In this document: piece by piece, positions 1-7,646 of the stretch
Layout of the letters: the number at the start of each line of letters is the position of its first letter
How positions within the stretch are numbered: position 1 is the first letter of the stretch
Origin: Amycolatopsis tucumanensis
Lineage (GTDB): Bacteria; Actinomycetota; Actinomycetes; Mycobacteriales; Pseudonocardiaceae
DNA: 64,000 nt
Reading direction: 5' to 3'
NCBI RefSeq assembly: GCF_021654135.1
Contig: NZ_JAKGSD010000031.1
Span: 1 to 64,000 of the forward strand
Translations under genes and position numbers: made by a program
Notes under the pieces: generated by a model
What the model was told of the DNA's origin: nothing
Database searches by the model: none
What the model saw: the letters and a program-made list of their open reading frames with translations, nothing else

Positions 1-645
1 AGCAACGCCGCCGCGATCGCCTTCACCTGCAGGGCCGGCTCCGCACCGCGCCCGCCAAGCGCCACCACCACCGCCCACATCGCGGAGTCTCGACTTCACC
101 CCAGCCGACCCCTGCGCCCTCAGCCACCGCGCCAGCCAACGCCGCACCACCCGTCAGTCCAGCAACGCCGCCGCGATCGCCTTCGCCCTCAGGGCCGGCT
201 CCGCGCCGCGCCCGCCAAGCACCACCACCACCGCCCACATCGCGGAGTCTCGGCTTCCACCCCAGCCGGCCCCTGCGCCCTCAGCCACGGCGCCGGCCAG
301 CGGCCCACCGCCCGTCAGCCCAACAACGCCGCCGCAATCGCCTTCACCCTCAAGGCCGGCTCCGCGCCGCGCCCGCAAAGCGCCACCACCATCGCCCACA
401 CCGCGGAACTCGACTTCGCCCCACCCGAGCCGACCCCTGCAACCCTCAGCCCCCACGCCGGCCCGCGGCCCACCGCCCGTCAGCCCAACAACGCCGCCGC
501 AATCGCCTTCACCCTCAAGGCCGGCTCCGCGCCGCGCCCGCCAAGCGCCACCACCAGCGCCCACACCGCGGAGCCCGACTTCACCCCACCCGACCCGTGC
601 GCCCTCAGCCACCGCGCCAGCCAACGCCGCACCACCCGTCAGCCC
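1..645. repeat. Tandem array of ~160-bp repeats derived from the tetR 3' end
   Basis: Four imperfect units begin at about 1, 161, 322 and 487 (lengths about 160, 161, 165 and 159 bp). A fifth, partial copy starting near 646 is the genuine 3' end of the adjacent tetR gene. Read on the minus strand, each unit encodes the last ~17 residues of that TetR (EPALRAKAIAAALL) followed by a stop and then ~110 bp of downstream sequence. Units differ by scattered substitutions and small indels. The array continues to the window's left edge, so the copy number is a minimum. I see no independent gene in it. Confidence 0.85.
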
Positions 646-1178
646 AGCAACGCCGCCGCAATCGCCTTCGCCCTCAGGGCCGGCTCCGCGCTGCGCTCAC
701 GTAGCGCCGTGACCAGCGCGCCGTCCACCAGCAGCATCAGCTGCTTCGCGAGCGTCGCGCTCGAGGCGTACCCGGCCTTCTCCAGCAGCCCCGCCAGGTA
801 GTCCGTCACCGCCCCCTTGTGGGCCCGCGCCAGCCGGTACACCGCCGCGTCCGCGTCGCCCACCTCGGCCATCGCGTTGATGAACGCGCAGCCCCGGTAG
901 TCCGCCCGCGCGAACCGCTCGGCGAGGAAGTCGAACACCGCCAGCGGGTGGTCGCCGCGCGCGGCGACGCCCTCCGCCAGCGCCTGCCGCCACTGCTGGT
1001 CGCGCTCGGTCAGGACCGTCTCGACCAGGTCGTCCTTGCTCGCGAAGTGCCGGTAGAACGACGCGCGCCCGACGCCGGACACCTCCAGCAGCCGCTCGAC
1101 CCCCACCGCGCGGATGCCCTCCGCGTAGAACAGGTCCTCGGCGCTCTGCACGAGACGTTCACGGGCTCGGGTCGGCAT
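639..1178 (-). CDS. TetR/AcrR-family repressor of the divergent efflux gene
   Basis: A 179-residue TetR-family protein. The N-terminal helix-turn-helix (about residues 25-45, containing GVGRASFYRHFASKDDL) is a canonical TetR recognition segment with the YRHF signature. The C-terminal ligand domain is ordinary in length. The gene is divergent from an MFS exporter and the 80-bp gap holds two identical palindromes, the usual layout of local efflux repressors; I infer that it represses both genes and is released by a transported toxic compound. Its last ~17 codons are the source of the tandem repeats downstream, so the 3' end lies at an unstable junction. ATG start, chosen because the HTH begins at the usual distance from it. 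Confidence 0.9.
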   Translation of the reverse strand: MPTRARERLVQSAEDLFYAEGIRAVGVERLLEVSGVGRASFYRHFASKDDLVETVLTERDQQWRQALAEGVAARGDHPLAVFDFLAERFARADYRGCAFINAMAEVGDADAAVYRLARAHKGAVTDYLAGLLEKAGYASSATLAKQLMLLVDGALVTALRERSAEPALRAKAIAAALLG

Positions 1179-1206
1179 GACTCCACGGTATCGGATCTTG
1201 ACCAGA

Positions 1207-1252
1207 AACGGAACCGATCAGTACCGTTCAAACGGAACCGATCAGTACCGTT
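1207..1252. promoter_or_regulatory. Two tandem copies of a 22-bp palindromic operator (TetR sites)
   Basis: Two identical 22-bp near-palindromes occupy 1207-1228 and 1231-1252, with arms AACGGaAC and GTaCCGTT around a central GATC-type core. Their starts are 24 bp apart. They lie in the tetR/MFS divergent gap, just upstream of the MFS ribosome binding site (GAGGAG, 1254-1259). I infer binding of two TetR dimers. Confidence 0.85.
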
Positions 1253-1261
1253 TGAGGAGCC

Positions 1262-2422
1262 ATGGTCACCACCACCCACCGCCTGCCCGCCCGGATCGGC
1301 GTCCTGACGATCGCGACGTTCGCAGTCGGCACGGACGCCTTCGTCGTCAACGGCGTCCTGCCCGAACTGGCCCGCTCGCTGGACGTCAGCGTCGGCGAGG
1401 CCGGCCAGCTCGTGTCCGTCTTCGCGATCGCCTACGCCGTGCTGTCCCCGGTGCTCGCCGCCGCGACCGGGAACTGGCCGCGGCGCACCGTCCTGCTGGC
1501 CGCGCTCGGCGTCTTCGTGCTGGGCAACGCCGTCACCGCCCTCGCGCCGGGCTACGGCCTCGCCCTGGCGTCGCGGGTGATCGCCGCAGCCGGTGCCGCC
1601 GCCATCACGCCGACCGCCTCCACCGCCGCGGCCGCCCTGGCGCCACCGGAACGGCGTGGCCGCGCGATGTCGCTGGTCACGCTGGGCCTGGTGTCGTCGA
1701 CCGCGCTGGGCGTGCCGATCGGGACGCTGCTCGGCTCGGTGGCGAGCTGGCGCCAGACGATGTGGCTGGTCGCCGCGCTCGGCCTGGTGGCCGCGGCGGG
1801 CGTCGCGCTCTGGCTGCCGCCGGTGCCGAACCCGCCTGCCACCACCCTGCGGGCGCGCCTGGCTCCGCTGCGGGACCGGACGGTGCTGCTGATCCTGACC
1901 GCCACGGTGGCCATGTTCGTCGGGATCTACCTGGTCACGATCTACCTCAGCGTGATCGTCGAACAGGCCACCGCGGGCGACGGCGTCCGCCTCACCGTCC
2001 TGCTGTTCGCCGCCGGGGTTGCCGGCACGGTCAGCAACGTGGTGACCGGCGGGTGGACCGACCGCTTCGGCCCGATGCGGGTCATCACCGCCGCGATGGC
2101 GCTGGGCGCGCTCGACTTCGCGCTCATGCCGTGGACGGCGGCGACGTTCGCGGGCGCGCTGATCGCCGTCGTCGCCTACGGGCTGGCCTCGTGGTCGGTG
2201 ATGGTGCCGCAGCAGCACCAGCTGATCGCCGCCGCGCCCACGACGCCGTCGCTGGTGGTTTCGCTGAACGCGTCGGCGATCTACCTCGCGGTGTCCCTGG
2301 CCGGGGTGCTGGGCGCCGCCGCACTCGAGGTGATGCGTGGCGCTTTCCTGCCGTGGCTCGCGGCGCTCTTCCTCCTCGCCGGGCTGGCCGCCGCGTGGGC
2401 GGCGGAGAAGTTTAAACGTTGA
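1262..2422 (+). CDS. MFS drug-efflux transporter (DHA1, AraJ/Bcr-like)
   Basis: A 386-residue integral membrane protein with about 12 hydrophobic segments, the normal size for a DHA1 proton antiporter. The sequence between TM2 and TM3 is SPVLAAATGNWPRRTVLL, matching the loop 2-3 motif position, and PLAP-type repeats of sugar/drug antiporters follow. The ATG at 1262 is preceded by GAGGAG. It ends in a short basic tail (KFKR). Divergent from a TetR gene with two operators between them, so likely an inducible exporter. Its substrate cannot be read from the sequence. Confidence 0.88.
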   Translation: MVTTTHRLPARIGVLTIATFAVGTDAFVVNGVLPELARSLDVSVGEAGQLVSVFAIAYAVLSPVLAAATGNWPRRTVLLAALGVFVLGNAVTALAPGYGLALASRVIAAAGAAAITPTASTAAAALAPPERRGRAMSLVTLGLVSSTALGVPIGTLLGSVASWRQTMWLVAALGLVAAAGVALWLPPVPNPPATTLRARLAPLRDRTVLLILTATVAMFVGIYLVTIYLSVIVEQATAGDGVRLTVLLFAAGVAGTVSNVVTGGWTDRFGPMRVITAAMALGALDFALMPWTAATFAGALIAVVAYGLASWSVMVPQQHQLIAAAPTTPSLVVSLNASAIYLAVSLAGVLGAAALEVMRGAFLPWLAALFLLAGLAAAWAAEKFKR

Positions 2423-2444
2423 ACAGCAGGCAAACCTCCTCCAC

Positions 2445-3056
2445 ATGAGCGCGACCACCACACTGCCGAACGTGGCGCGCGGACACCTGGACACCCTGGA
2501 CGAGACGCTGGGCGCGCTCCGTCGGCAGACCGGGCGCCTCACGCGATGGGGCCGCGTGCTCGCCGAGCGGTTGAGCGAGGGCGGCCGGCTGCTCGCCGCG
2601 GGCAACGGCGGGTCCGCGGCCGAGGCCAGGCAACTGACCGCGGACCTGCTGGGCCGCTACCACGACGACCACCCGCCGTTCTCCGCGATCGCCTTGCACG
2701 CCGACGCCTCCAGCCTCATCGCGGTGGGCGACGAGTACGAGTACGACCACGCCGAGGTCTTCGCGCGGCAGGTGCGCGCGCACGCCCGGCCGCGCGACAT
2801 CCTCCTGCTGCTGTCGGCGAACGGCCGCAGCCGCAACCTGACGCGCGCGGCCGAGGAGGGTGTGCGGGCGGGGGCGAACGTGTGGGCGCTGACCGGGCCG
2901 AGCCCGAACCCGCTGGCGAACGTCGTCGAAGACGCCCTGTGCCTGCCCGGCACGGCGGCCACCGTGCAGGAAGCCCACCTCGTGGCGGTCCACATCCTCT
3001 GCGCGGAGGTGGAAACCGCACTGTCCACAGGGGACGCCGGGCGGAGGGCCTCCTGA
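2445..3056 (+). CDS. SIS-domain protein, phosphoheptose isomerase (GmhA)-like
   Basis: A 203-residue single SIS domain. AAGNGGSAAEARQLTADLLGR near residue 50 matches the sugar-phosphate loop of sedoheptulose-7-phosphate isomerases, whose catalytic Glu lies in this stretch. LLLLSANGRSRNL is the second phosphate loop, and QEAHLVAVHILCAEVE near the C terminus carries the conserved His of GmhA. The family converts sedoheptulose 7-phosphate to glycero-manno-heptose 7-phosphate in the cytoplasm for heptose-nucleotide synthesis. No other heptose genes lie nearby, so the substrate is uncertain. The ATG at 2445 was chosen because upstream codons are low-complexity read-through of the MFS 3' end. Confidence 0.8.
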   Translation: MSATTTLPNVARGHLDTLDETLGALRRQTGRLTRWGRVLAERLSEGGRLLAAGNGGSAAEARQLTADLLGRYHDDHPPFSAIALHADASSLIAVGDEYEYDHAEVFARQVRAHARPRDILLLLSANGRSRNLTRAAEEGVRAGANVWALTGPSPNPLANVVEDALCLPGTAATVQEAHLVAVHILCAEVETALSTGDAGRRAS

Positions 3057-3373
3057 GGCGCCGGGACGAAGCGCCCCGAATTGTCAGACCCCACCCCTAT
3101 CGTCCACCCCATGCCCACCCACCCCACCCCCGGCGGCAGGCCGCGGGAGAAGTCACCCGGCGCAGGCAGCGGATCGTTGCCGTAGAGCCGTCTGCTCTCG
3201 ATCGACCCGTCGCGCCGCTGGATCCTGAGCACGCTCGGGCGGTCGGCGCGCGCCAGCTTCGCGGCCGCGCGCACCGCATCCCGCTTGCGTTCGTGGTGCG
3301 ACAGCACGGCCTCGCCCCGCTTCACATCCCAGCTGCCCAGCATCGGCGAGACCCAGTACACCGTCCGCGACAT
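2657..3373 (-). CDS. DUF2188-like small protein with an antisense-encoded tail
   Basis: Residues 1-75 (starting MSRTVYWVSP, then WDVKRG, HHERKRDAVRAAAKLAR, and RRLYGNDPLP) fit DUF2188: a W-x-V-K-R strand, a helix ending in a KLA motif, and a C-terminal YGxDP. The ATG at 3373 has a strong AGGAGGGAG Shine-Dalgarno sequence. DUF2188 proteins usually end soon after YGxDP, but this frame has no stop until 2657. About 400 nt of its 3' part is therefore antisense to the SIS gene and reads as low-complexity sequence. The functional protein is probably only the first ~75-90 residues, and a frameshift near 3150 is possible. It shares the divergent promoter/operator region with the XRE-ImmA pair. Confidence 0.6.
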   Translation of the reverse strand: MSRTVYWVSPMLGSWDVKRGEAVLSHHERKRDAVRAAAKLARADRPSVLRIQRRDGSIESRRLYGNDPLPAPGDFSRGLPPGVGWVGMGWTIGVGSDNSGRFVPAPQEALRPASPVDSAVSTSAQRMWTATRWASCTVAAVPGRHRASSTTFASGFGLGPVSAHTFAPARTPSSAARVRLRLRPFADSSRRMSRGRACARTCRAKTSAWSYSYSSPTAMRLEASACKAIAENGGWSSW

Positions 3374-3394
3374 GATCCCTCTCCCTCCTCGGGT

Positions 3395-3448
3395 GTTGCA
3401 CTGGAGCAACACTGTCCCTATAGTACATCACCGTTGCACCTCCGCAAC
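3395..3448. promoter_or_regulatory. Divergent promoter with two GTTGC-N6-GCAAC operators
   Basis: Palindromes with arms GTTGC/GCAAC and 6-bp spacers lie at 3395-3410 and 3433-3448, 38 bp apart. The left one contains a rightward -35 (TTGCAC, 3396-3401) spaced 17 bp from TATAGT (3419-3424). The right one contains a leftward -35 (TTGCGG) spaced 16 bp from TACTAT (3425-3420, minus strand). Two face-to-face promoters thus share one -10 region, each with an operator over its -35. The natural ligand is the XRE protein encoded immediately to the right; that binding is inference. Confidence 0.8.
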
Positions 3449-3492
3449 GGTTCGGCAAAACTGCGACGGAACGGAAAGCGGAGGTGTGCCAC

Positions 3493-3867
3493 ATGGGCGG
3501 ACGGCTGGACACGGGGAGGCTCTATGCGGCCCTCGACGCGGAGCGCGAGTCACGCGGATTGTCGTGGCGGCAGCTCGCGGCCGAGGCCGGGGTGAGCGCG
3601 TCCCTGGTCAGCCGGATGGGCAACGGTCACCGGCCGGACCTGGACGGGTTCATCGCGCTCGTCCAGTGGCTCGGGATGCCCGCCGAGACGTTCATGGTGT
3701 GGCCGGAGGGCCAGCCCGACGGGCGCCGCCGGCCCTCGCTCGAAGCGCAGCTCGCGCCGCTGCTCCGGGCCGAGGAAGAACTCAGCGAGTCCGACCAGCA
3801 GCACCTGCTGGACGTGGTCGGCCTGACGATGCGACACATCCGCACCAAGAACAAGGAGTCGAAATGA
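3493..3867 (+). CDS. XRE-family helix-turn-helix regulator
   Basis: A 124-residue protein whose first ~60 residues form a Cro/C1-type HTH (GLSWRQLAAEAGVSASLVSRM is the helix 2-turn-helix 3 segment). The rest is an acidic helical tail. Starting at ATG 3493 puts GCGGAGG 8 nt upstream; the GTG at 3484 lies inside that ribosome binding site and is rejected. Its stop overlaps the next gene's ATG (ATGA), so it is translationally coupled to the ImmA peptidase. This XRE-ImmA order is typical of mobile-element switches in which the peptidase cleaves the repressor. Confidence 0.88.
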   Translation: MGGRLDTGRLYAALDAERESRGLSWRQLAAEAGVSASLVSRMGNGHRPDLDGFIALVQWLGMPAETFMVWPEGQPDGRRRPSLEAQLAPLLRAEEELSESDQQHLLDVVGLTMRHIRTKNKESK

Positions 3868-4454
3868 CCCTCCGCCGTGGTTTCAAGAAGGAGGCCAGGG
3901 AACTCGCCCTCGAGGTGCGGGCCGAGCTGGGGACCGAGGTCTTCGCCCCGCTGGACCCGTGGGCGCTGGCCGAGCTGTACGGGATCGAGGTGTTCGACCT
4001 GCGCAGCCCGTTCCTGCCCGCGGAGTCGGTGCGGCACCTGACGGAAGAACGCCCGCACGTGTTCTCCGCGGCGCTGGTCCCGCTCGACCCGAGCGGCGCC
4101 GTGATCATCGAGAACCACGTGCACCCGATGCGCCGCAGGCGATCCACGATCGCGCACGAGATGGCGCACGTGCTCCTGGAGCACCCGTTCGGTCCAACGC
4201 TGACCGACGAGAACGGCTGCCGCTCGGCCGTGGCGGGCATCGAGGAGGAGGCCGCCGAACTGTCCGGCGAGCTCCTCATCCCCACCGACGCCGCGCGGAT
4301 CGCGGCGTTCAAGGGCTGGTCGGATCACTCGGTGGCCAACCACTTCCGGGTCAGCGTCGCGATGGCCACGTGGCGCATGAACATGAGCGGCGCCCGCCGG
4401 ATCGCCGCGCGAACGCGGTTCAAAGCTGAAGCACGGTACGCCACACCCGCCTGA
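3864..4454 (+). CDS. ImmA/IrrE-family metallopeptidase
   Basis: A 196-residue zinc peptidase with the HExxH motif at TIAHEMAHVLLEHPF (about residue 98) and a downstream acidic stretch (GIEEEAAELSGELLIP) that supplies the third metal ligand in this family. Family knowledge: ImmA of ICEBs1 and IrrE/PprI of Deinococcus cleave a partner HTH repressor. The gene overlaps the XRE gene by 4 nt, so the XRE protein is the likely substrate. The DUF2188 gene, transcribed divergently from the same region, would be co-derepressed. Confidence 0.88.
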   Translation: MTLRRGFKKEARELALEVRAELGTEVFAPLDPWALAELYGIEVFDLRSPFLPAESVRHLTEERPHVFSAALVPLDPSGAVIIENHVHPMRRRRSTIAHEMAHVLLEHPFGPTLTDENGCRSAVAGIEEEAAELSGELLIPTDAARIAAFKGWSDHSVANHFRVSVAMATWRMNMSGARRIAARTRFKAEARYATPA

Positions 4455-4458
4455 GCGG

Positions 4459-4500
4459 TTGTCCACAAAGCGATCCACAGGTGGATGGATCTGTGGACAA
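4459..4500. other. Inverted pair of DnaA-box-like 9-mers forming a hairpin
   Basis: TTGTCCACA at 4459-4467 and its exact complement TGTGGACAA at 4492-4500 sit just after the immA stop. With one extra base each side the stem is 10 bp, and an inner GATCCAC/GTGGATC pair extends the fold. The 9-mer matches the actinobacterial DnaA box consensus. It may be a terminator, a DnaA-binding site, or both. Confidence 0.55.
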
Positions 4501-4606
4501 CTCGACTGTCCATTGCGGACTGATGGGAGACGCCTAACACACGACGCGACGAAACGGGTTAACCACAGGGGAAGAACTCGTGGATCCTGGCGCGCGACCG
4601 GTGTCG

Positions 4607-5107
4607 TCAGGCGGCCTGGTCGGTTTCCTCACCGAACAGCTCGGCCACCGCGCGTGCCCGCAGGCGTTCGAGCCGCGTCGCCTGACTGCGCCCGTTCGCG
4701 ATCAGCTCGTCGAGCCGGTCGGCGTCCAGCCGCGGGTCGACGGCGGCGCGGGCACGCAGGGTGCGCCAGGCCGCGACCTTGCCCTCGACGCCGAGCCGGA
4801 GCCCCTCGAGTTCGACGACGCGGCTGAGCGGCGAACGGTTCAGCAGGCGGCCGTTGAACTTGAGCCTGCCCGCCTTCTCCAGGAGCCACCCGGCCCAGTG
4901 GCCGGTGGGGCGGGAGGGTTCGCCGAGAGCGCGCATCATGTCGACGAGGGCGTCGCGGTCCTCGGCCATCTCCTCGGCGAGGCGATCGAGCTTGCCGTTG
5001 CCCGCCCAGTCGGCCTCGGCACGGGCGAAGCGCCTGGCCAGCTCCACCCCGGCCGTCACCACGGCCACATGGTCGTTCAGGTAAATCCCGAGCAACGTGC
5101 GACGCAT
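4607..5107 (-). CDS. Hypothetical all-helical protein, possibly ferritin-like
   Basis: A 166-residue protein starting at ATG 5107 (MRRTLLGIYLNDHVAVVTAG). It is rich in long amphipathic helices with no membrane segment. LYLNDH..., RFARAEADW, and a DRDALVDMMRALG segment suggest a four-helix bundle resembling ferritin-like or DUF892-type proteins, but I cannot identify a metal site with confidence. The upstream continuation of the frame is Gly/Arg/Cys-rich and unlike a real N terminus. The 224 bp up to 5331 contain no convincing gene; short leftward frames there lack a start with a ribosome binding site. Confidence 0.65.
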   Translation of the reverse strand: MRRTLLGIYLNDHVAVVTAGVELARRFARAEADWAGNGKLDRLAEEMAEDRDALVDMMRALGEPSRPTGHWAGWLLEKAGRLKFNGRLLNRSPLSRVVELEGLRLGVEGKVAAWRTLRARAAVDPRLDADRLDELIANGRSQATRLERLRARAVAELFGEETDQAA

Positions 5108-5331
5108 ACTGGGGAGTACCCCACGAACGAGGGGCTCAATCCAGGTCACCCAGCCCCCCGAAGCGCTGCGGGCTCTGCTTCCGCCGGACCAGCACCCCGC
5201 ACCACAGCAGGAGGCGGCGCCGGCGGGCCAGGAACAGACCACACCCGCCACCCAAAACCGCTCGGCAGGCACATCGTCGCCCAGCCGCAAGGCCACTCGA
5301 CTATGAGAACAACCCCCGCCAACCCCGCGGG

Positions 5332-6513
5332 TCAGACCACACCCTCCGCCCGCAGTCGCTCCACGGCGGCCTCGTCGTGGCCGAGTTCCTGGAGGATCGC
5401 GGAGGTGTGCGCGCCCACCTCGGGCACCGGCCCCATCCACGGCTCGAACCCGCCCATGATCACCGGCGGGAGCAGCGCCTCCACCGTCCCGCCAGGGATC
5501 GGCACCGTGCGCCACCGGTCGCGCTCGGCGAGCACCGGGTGCGCCAGGAACTCGTGCACCGAGTTCACCCCCGCGTTCGCCACGCCGATGTCGTCCAGCA
5601 GGGCCATGATCTTGTCGCTGTCCAGCTCACGGAACCGCGCCGCCACGATCTCGTTCAGCTCGTCCCGGTGCACCACCCGCGCGGAACCGGTCGCGAACCG
5701 CGGGTCGTCGACCAGCTCGGGCCGCTGCAGGAACCGCGAGCACAGCGCGACCCACTCCGGCTCGTTCTGGATCGAGAACAGCACGTCCTTGCCGTCGGCC
5801 GCGGTGTACGCCCCGTAGGGCGCGATCGTCGCGTGCTGGGTGCCCACCCGCGGCGGCTGCGTGCCGCCGTAGCGCGTGTAGTAGGCCGGCTGTCCCATCC
5901 ACTCGGACAGCGCGTCGAACAACGACACCTCCACCGGCTCCGCCCGGCCGGTCGTGGCCCGCGTGAACAGGGCCGTCAGGATGCCCGAGTAGGCGTACAT
6001 GCCGCCCGCGATGTCCGCGACCGACACCCCCGCCCGCGCCGCGCCCTCCGGCGTCCCGGTCAGCGACACCAGGCCGGTCTGGCACTGGACGAGCAGGTCG
6101 TAGGCCTTCCGCTCCGCCCACGGCCCGTCCGTGCCGTACCCGCTGATCGTGCACGGGATCAACGACGGGTACCGCTGCGCGAGCGTCGCCGGATCCAGCT
6201 CCAGGCGGGCCGCCGCGCCGGGCGCGAGGTTCTGCACGAACACGTCCGCGCCGGCGAGCAGGCCGGCCAGGACCTCCCGGCCGCGGGGGTCCTTGAGGTC
6301 GAGGGTCAGCGACTCCTTGGACCGGTTGAGCCAGACGAAGTAGCTGGACTGGCCGTGCACGGTCGTGTCGTAGCGCCGCGCGAAATCGCCGCCACCGGGA
6401 CGTTCCACCTTGATCACCCGGGCGCCCAGATCGGCGAGCTGGCGCGTCGCGAACGGCGCCGCGACGGCCTGCTCCAGGCTGACGACGGTGATCCCGGCGA
6501 GCGGCAGGTTCAC
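5332..6513 (-). CDS. CaiB/BaiF family III CoA-transferase
   Basis: A 393-residue family III acyl-CoA transferase. LPLAGITVVSLEQAVAAP is the usual N terminus, GARVIKVERPGGGD the CoA-binding signature, and VADIAGG carries the conserved catalytic Asp of the formyl-CoA transferase family. It moves CoA between carboxylic acids in the cytoplasm. The GTG at 6513 overlaps the stop of the upstream monooxygenase gene by 4 nt, so the two are co-translated. The specific acyl substrate is not evident; nearby SDR, P450 and acyl-CoA ligase genes suggest a catabolic setting. Confidence 0.9.
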   Translation of the reverse strand: MNLPLAGITVVSLEQAVAAPFATRQLADLGARVIKVERPGGGDFARRYDTTVHGQSSYFVWLNRSKESLTLDLKDPRGREVLAGLLAGADVFVQNLAPGAAARLELDPATLAQRYPSLIPCTISGYGTDGPWAERKAYDLLVQCQTGLVSLTGTPEGAARAGVSVADIAGGMYAYSGILTALFTRATTGRAEPVEVSLFDALSEWMGQPAYYTRYGGTQPPRVGTQHATIAPYGAYTAADGKDVLFSIQNEPEWVALCSRFLQRPELVDDPRFATGSARVVHRDELNEIVAARFRELDSDKIMALLDDIGVANAGVNSVHEFLAHPVLAERDRWRTVPIPGGTVEALLPPVIMGGFEPWMGPVPEVGAHTSAILQELGHDEAAVERLRAEGVV

Positions 6514-6839
6514 AGCGCGCCCAGCTTGCCGTCCCCGTCCGGCAGCGGGGTCAGCAGCCGCACGTCCATCGGCTTCGCGAGCAGCCCGTCGAGGGCCGCG
6601 CCCAGTTCGGCGAGGGCCGCGCCCTTGCCGTGGGCGCCGAGCGCCGGGCCGGACGCCCACTTCTCCACCATCACGAACGTCGTCGGCGACTTCGCGTCGC
6701 GGTGCAGCGCGTAGCGTTCGCAGCCCGGCTCGGAGTGCACCGCCCGCACCGCGGTCCGCAGCGCCTCCTCGACCTGGGCCTCCTTGCCTTCCGCGGCCTC
6801 GATGGTCGCGATCACGACGACAGCGTCCGTCTGGTTCAT
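6510..6839 (-). CDS. ABM-domain putative quinol monooxygenase
   Basis: A 109-residue antibiotic biosynthesis monooxygenase (ABM/YgiN-like) protein with a ferredoxin-like fold. The signature EPGCERYALHRDAKSPTTFV followed by VEKWAS is typical, and the length is normal. Such enzymes are cofactor-free dimers oxidising quinols or polyketide aromatics; the substrate here is unknown. It is translationally coupled to the CoA-transferase gene (GTGA overlap). Confidence 0.85.
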   Translation of the reverse strand: MNQTDAVVVIATIEAAEGKEAQVEEALRTAVRAVHSEPGCERYALHRDAKSPTTFVMVEKWASGPALGAHGKGAALAELGAALDGLLAKPMDVRLLTPLPDGDGKLGAL

Positions 6840-6876
6840 GCCGCCATACCACCGGATGCGGGCCGCGACCGCAAGG

Positions 6877-7569
6877 TCACGGACGCCATTCGGGCTCGAT
6901 CACGAGTTCGGTCGGATGCGTGTTCGGCGGCGCGTCCAGCACGGATCGCACCGCGTCCGCGATCGACGCCGGGTCGAGGTACCGCTCGGGCTCGTAGGGA
7001 CCGCCCTCCATCCAGCGGACGGTCTGCTGCATCGGCGTCGCGACGCGTCCCGGGTAGATGCTCGTGACGCGGACCCCGTTCGGGAGCTCCTCGCGGCGCA
7101 GCGCCTCGGCGAACACCCGCAGCGCCGTCTTGCTGGCGGCGTAGGCGGACCGGTGGGCGGGTGAGCCGAGGACGGCCGTCGAGTTCACCAGGATCACCCG
7201 GCCCCGCGCGGCTCGCAGCGCGGGCAGCAGCCGCCGGGTCGTCCCGATGACGCCGAACAGGTTCACGGCGAACAGCTCACGCCACACGTCGAGATCGGTT
7301 TCCGCGACCGAACCCAGTTGGAAAACACCCGCACAATGCACGACCACGTCGACCGACGACAATTCCGGACAATTATCGGAAATGTCCGGATCGGCCGCGA
7401 GGTCGACGGTCCAGCAATGCGCGTCCGGTAACGTTCCGGCCAATTCCTTCAACGCGGTCTCGTCCCGCCCGGCGACCCATACGGTGTACCGGTCGGCCAG
7501 GGCGGCGGCCACTTCCGCACCGATCCCGCCGGTAGCGCCGACCACGACGGCAGTTCCACGCACGTTCAT
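6877..7569 (-). CDS. Short-chain dehydrogenase/reductase (SDR)
   Basis: A 230-residue classical SDR with the cofactor motif VVGATGGIGAE (TGxxxGIG-type) at about residue 10, VHCAGV for the NAG motif, and a catalytic Ser-Tyr-Lys set (VNSTAVLG; SAYAASKTAL). The short cofactor loop VAGRDE suggests NADP. Substrate unknown. The ATG at 7569 gives the canonical N terminus MNVRGTAVVVGATG; there is no obvious Shine-Dalgarno sequence. The gene follows rpmJ and its terminator on the same strand and so probably has its own promoter. Confidence 0.9.
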   Translation of the reverse strand: MNVRGTAVVVGATGGIGAEVAAALADRYTVWVAGRDETALKELAGTLPDAHCWTVDLAADPDISDNCPELSSVDVVVHCAGVFQLGSVAETDLDVWRELFAVNLFGVIGTTRRLLPALRAARGRVILVNSTAVLGSPAHRSAYAASKTALRVFAEALRREELPNGVRVTSIYPGRVATPMQQTVRWMEGGPYEPERYLDPASIADAVRSVLDAPPNTHPTELVIEPEWRP

Positions 7570-7603
7570 CGATCGACACGATAAACGGCACGTGACACAA
7601 AAG

Positions 7604-7636
7604 AACAGGGTCCGTCGACTCTGGACGGACCCTGTT
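7604..7636 (-). terminator. Rho-independent terminator of the bL36 gene
   Basis: Perfect 13-bp inverted repeat (7604-7616 with 7624-7636, 7-nt loop). On the minus strand it is followed by a TTCTTTTGTG tract. It lies 11 nt beyond the stop of the short rpmJ gene, whose transcription it should end. Confidence 0.85.
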
Positions 7637-7646
7637 TCCGGACAAT

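Noticed and set aside
1-645. CRISPR-like interpretation of the repeat array
   Set aside because: Units are ~160 bp and contiguous with no short repeat/unique spacer alternation; they are copies of the tetR 3' end.
1010-2605. 531-codon minus-strand open frame across the MFS gene
   Set aside because: Arg/Gly/His-rich shadow of the MFS gene; the MFS protein has membrane helices and the minus frame has no domain.
5097-5306. Short frames on both strands upstream of the helical protein gene
   Set aside because: No start codon with a Shine-Dalgarno sequence; a leftward frame with an Arg/Leu-rich segment is too weak to call.
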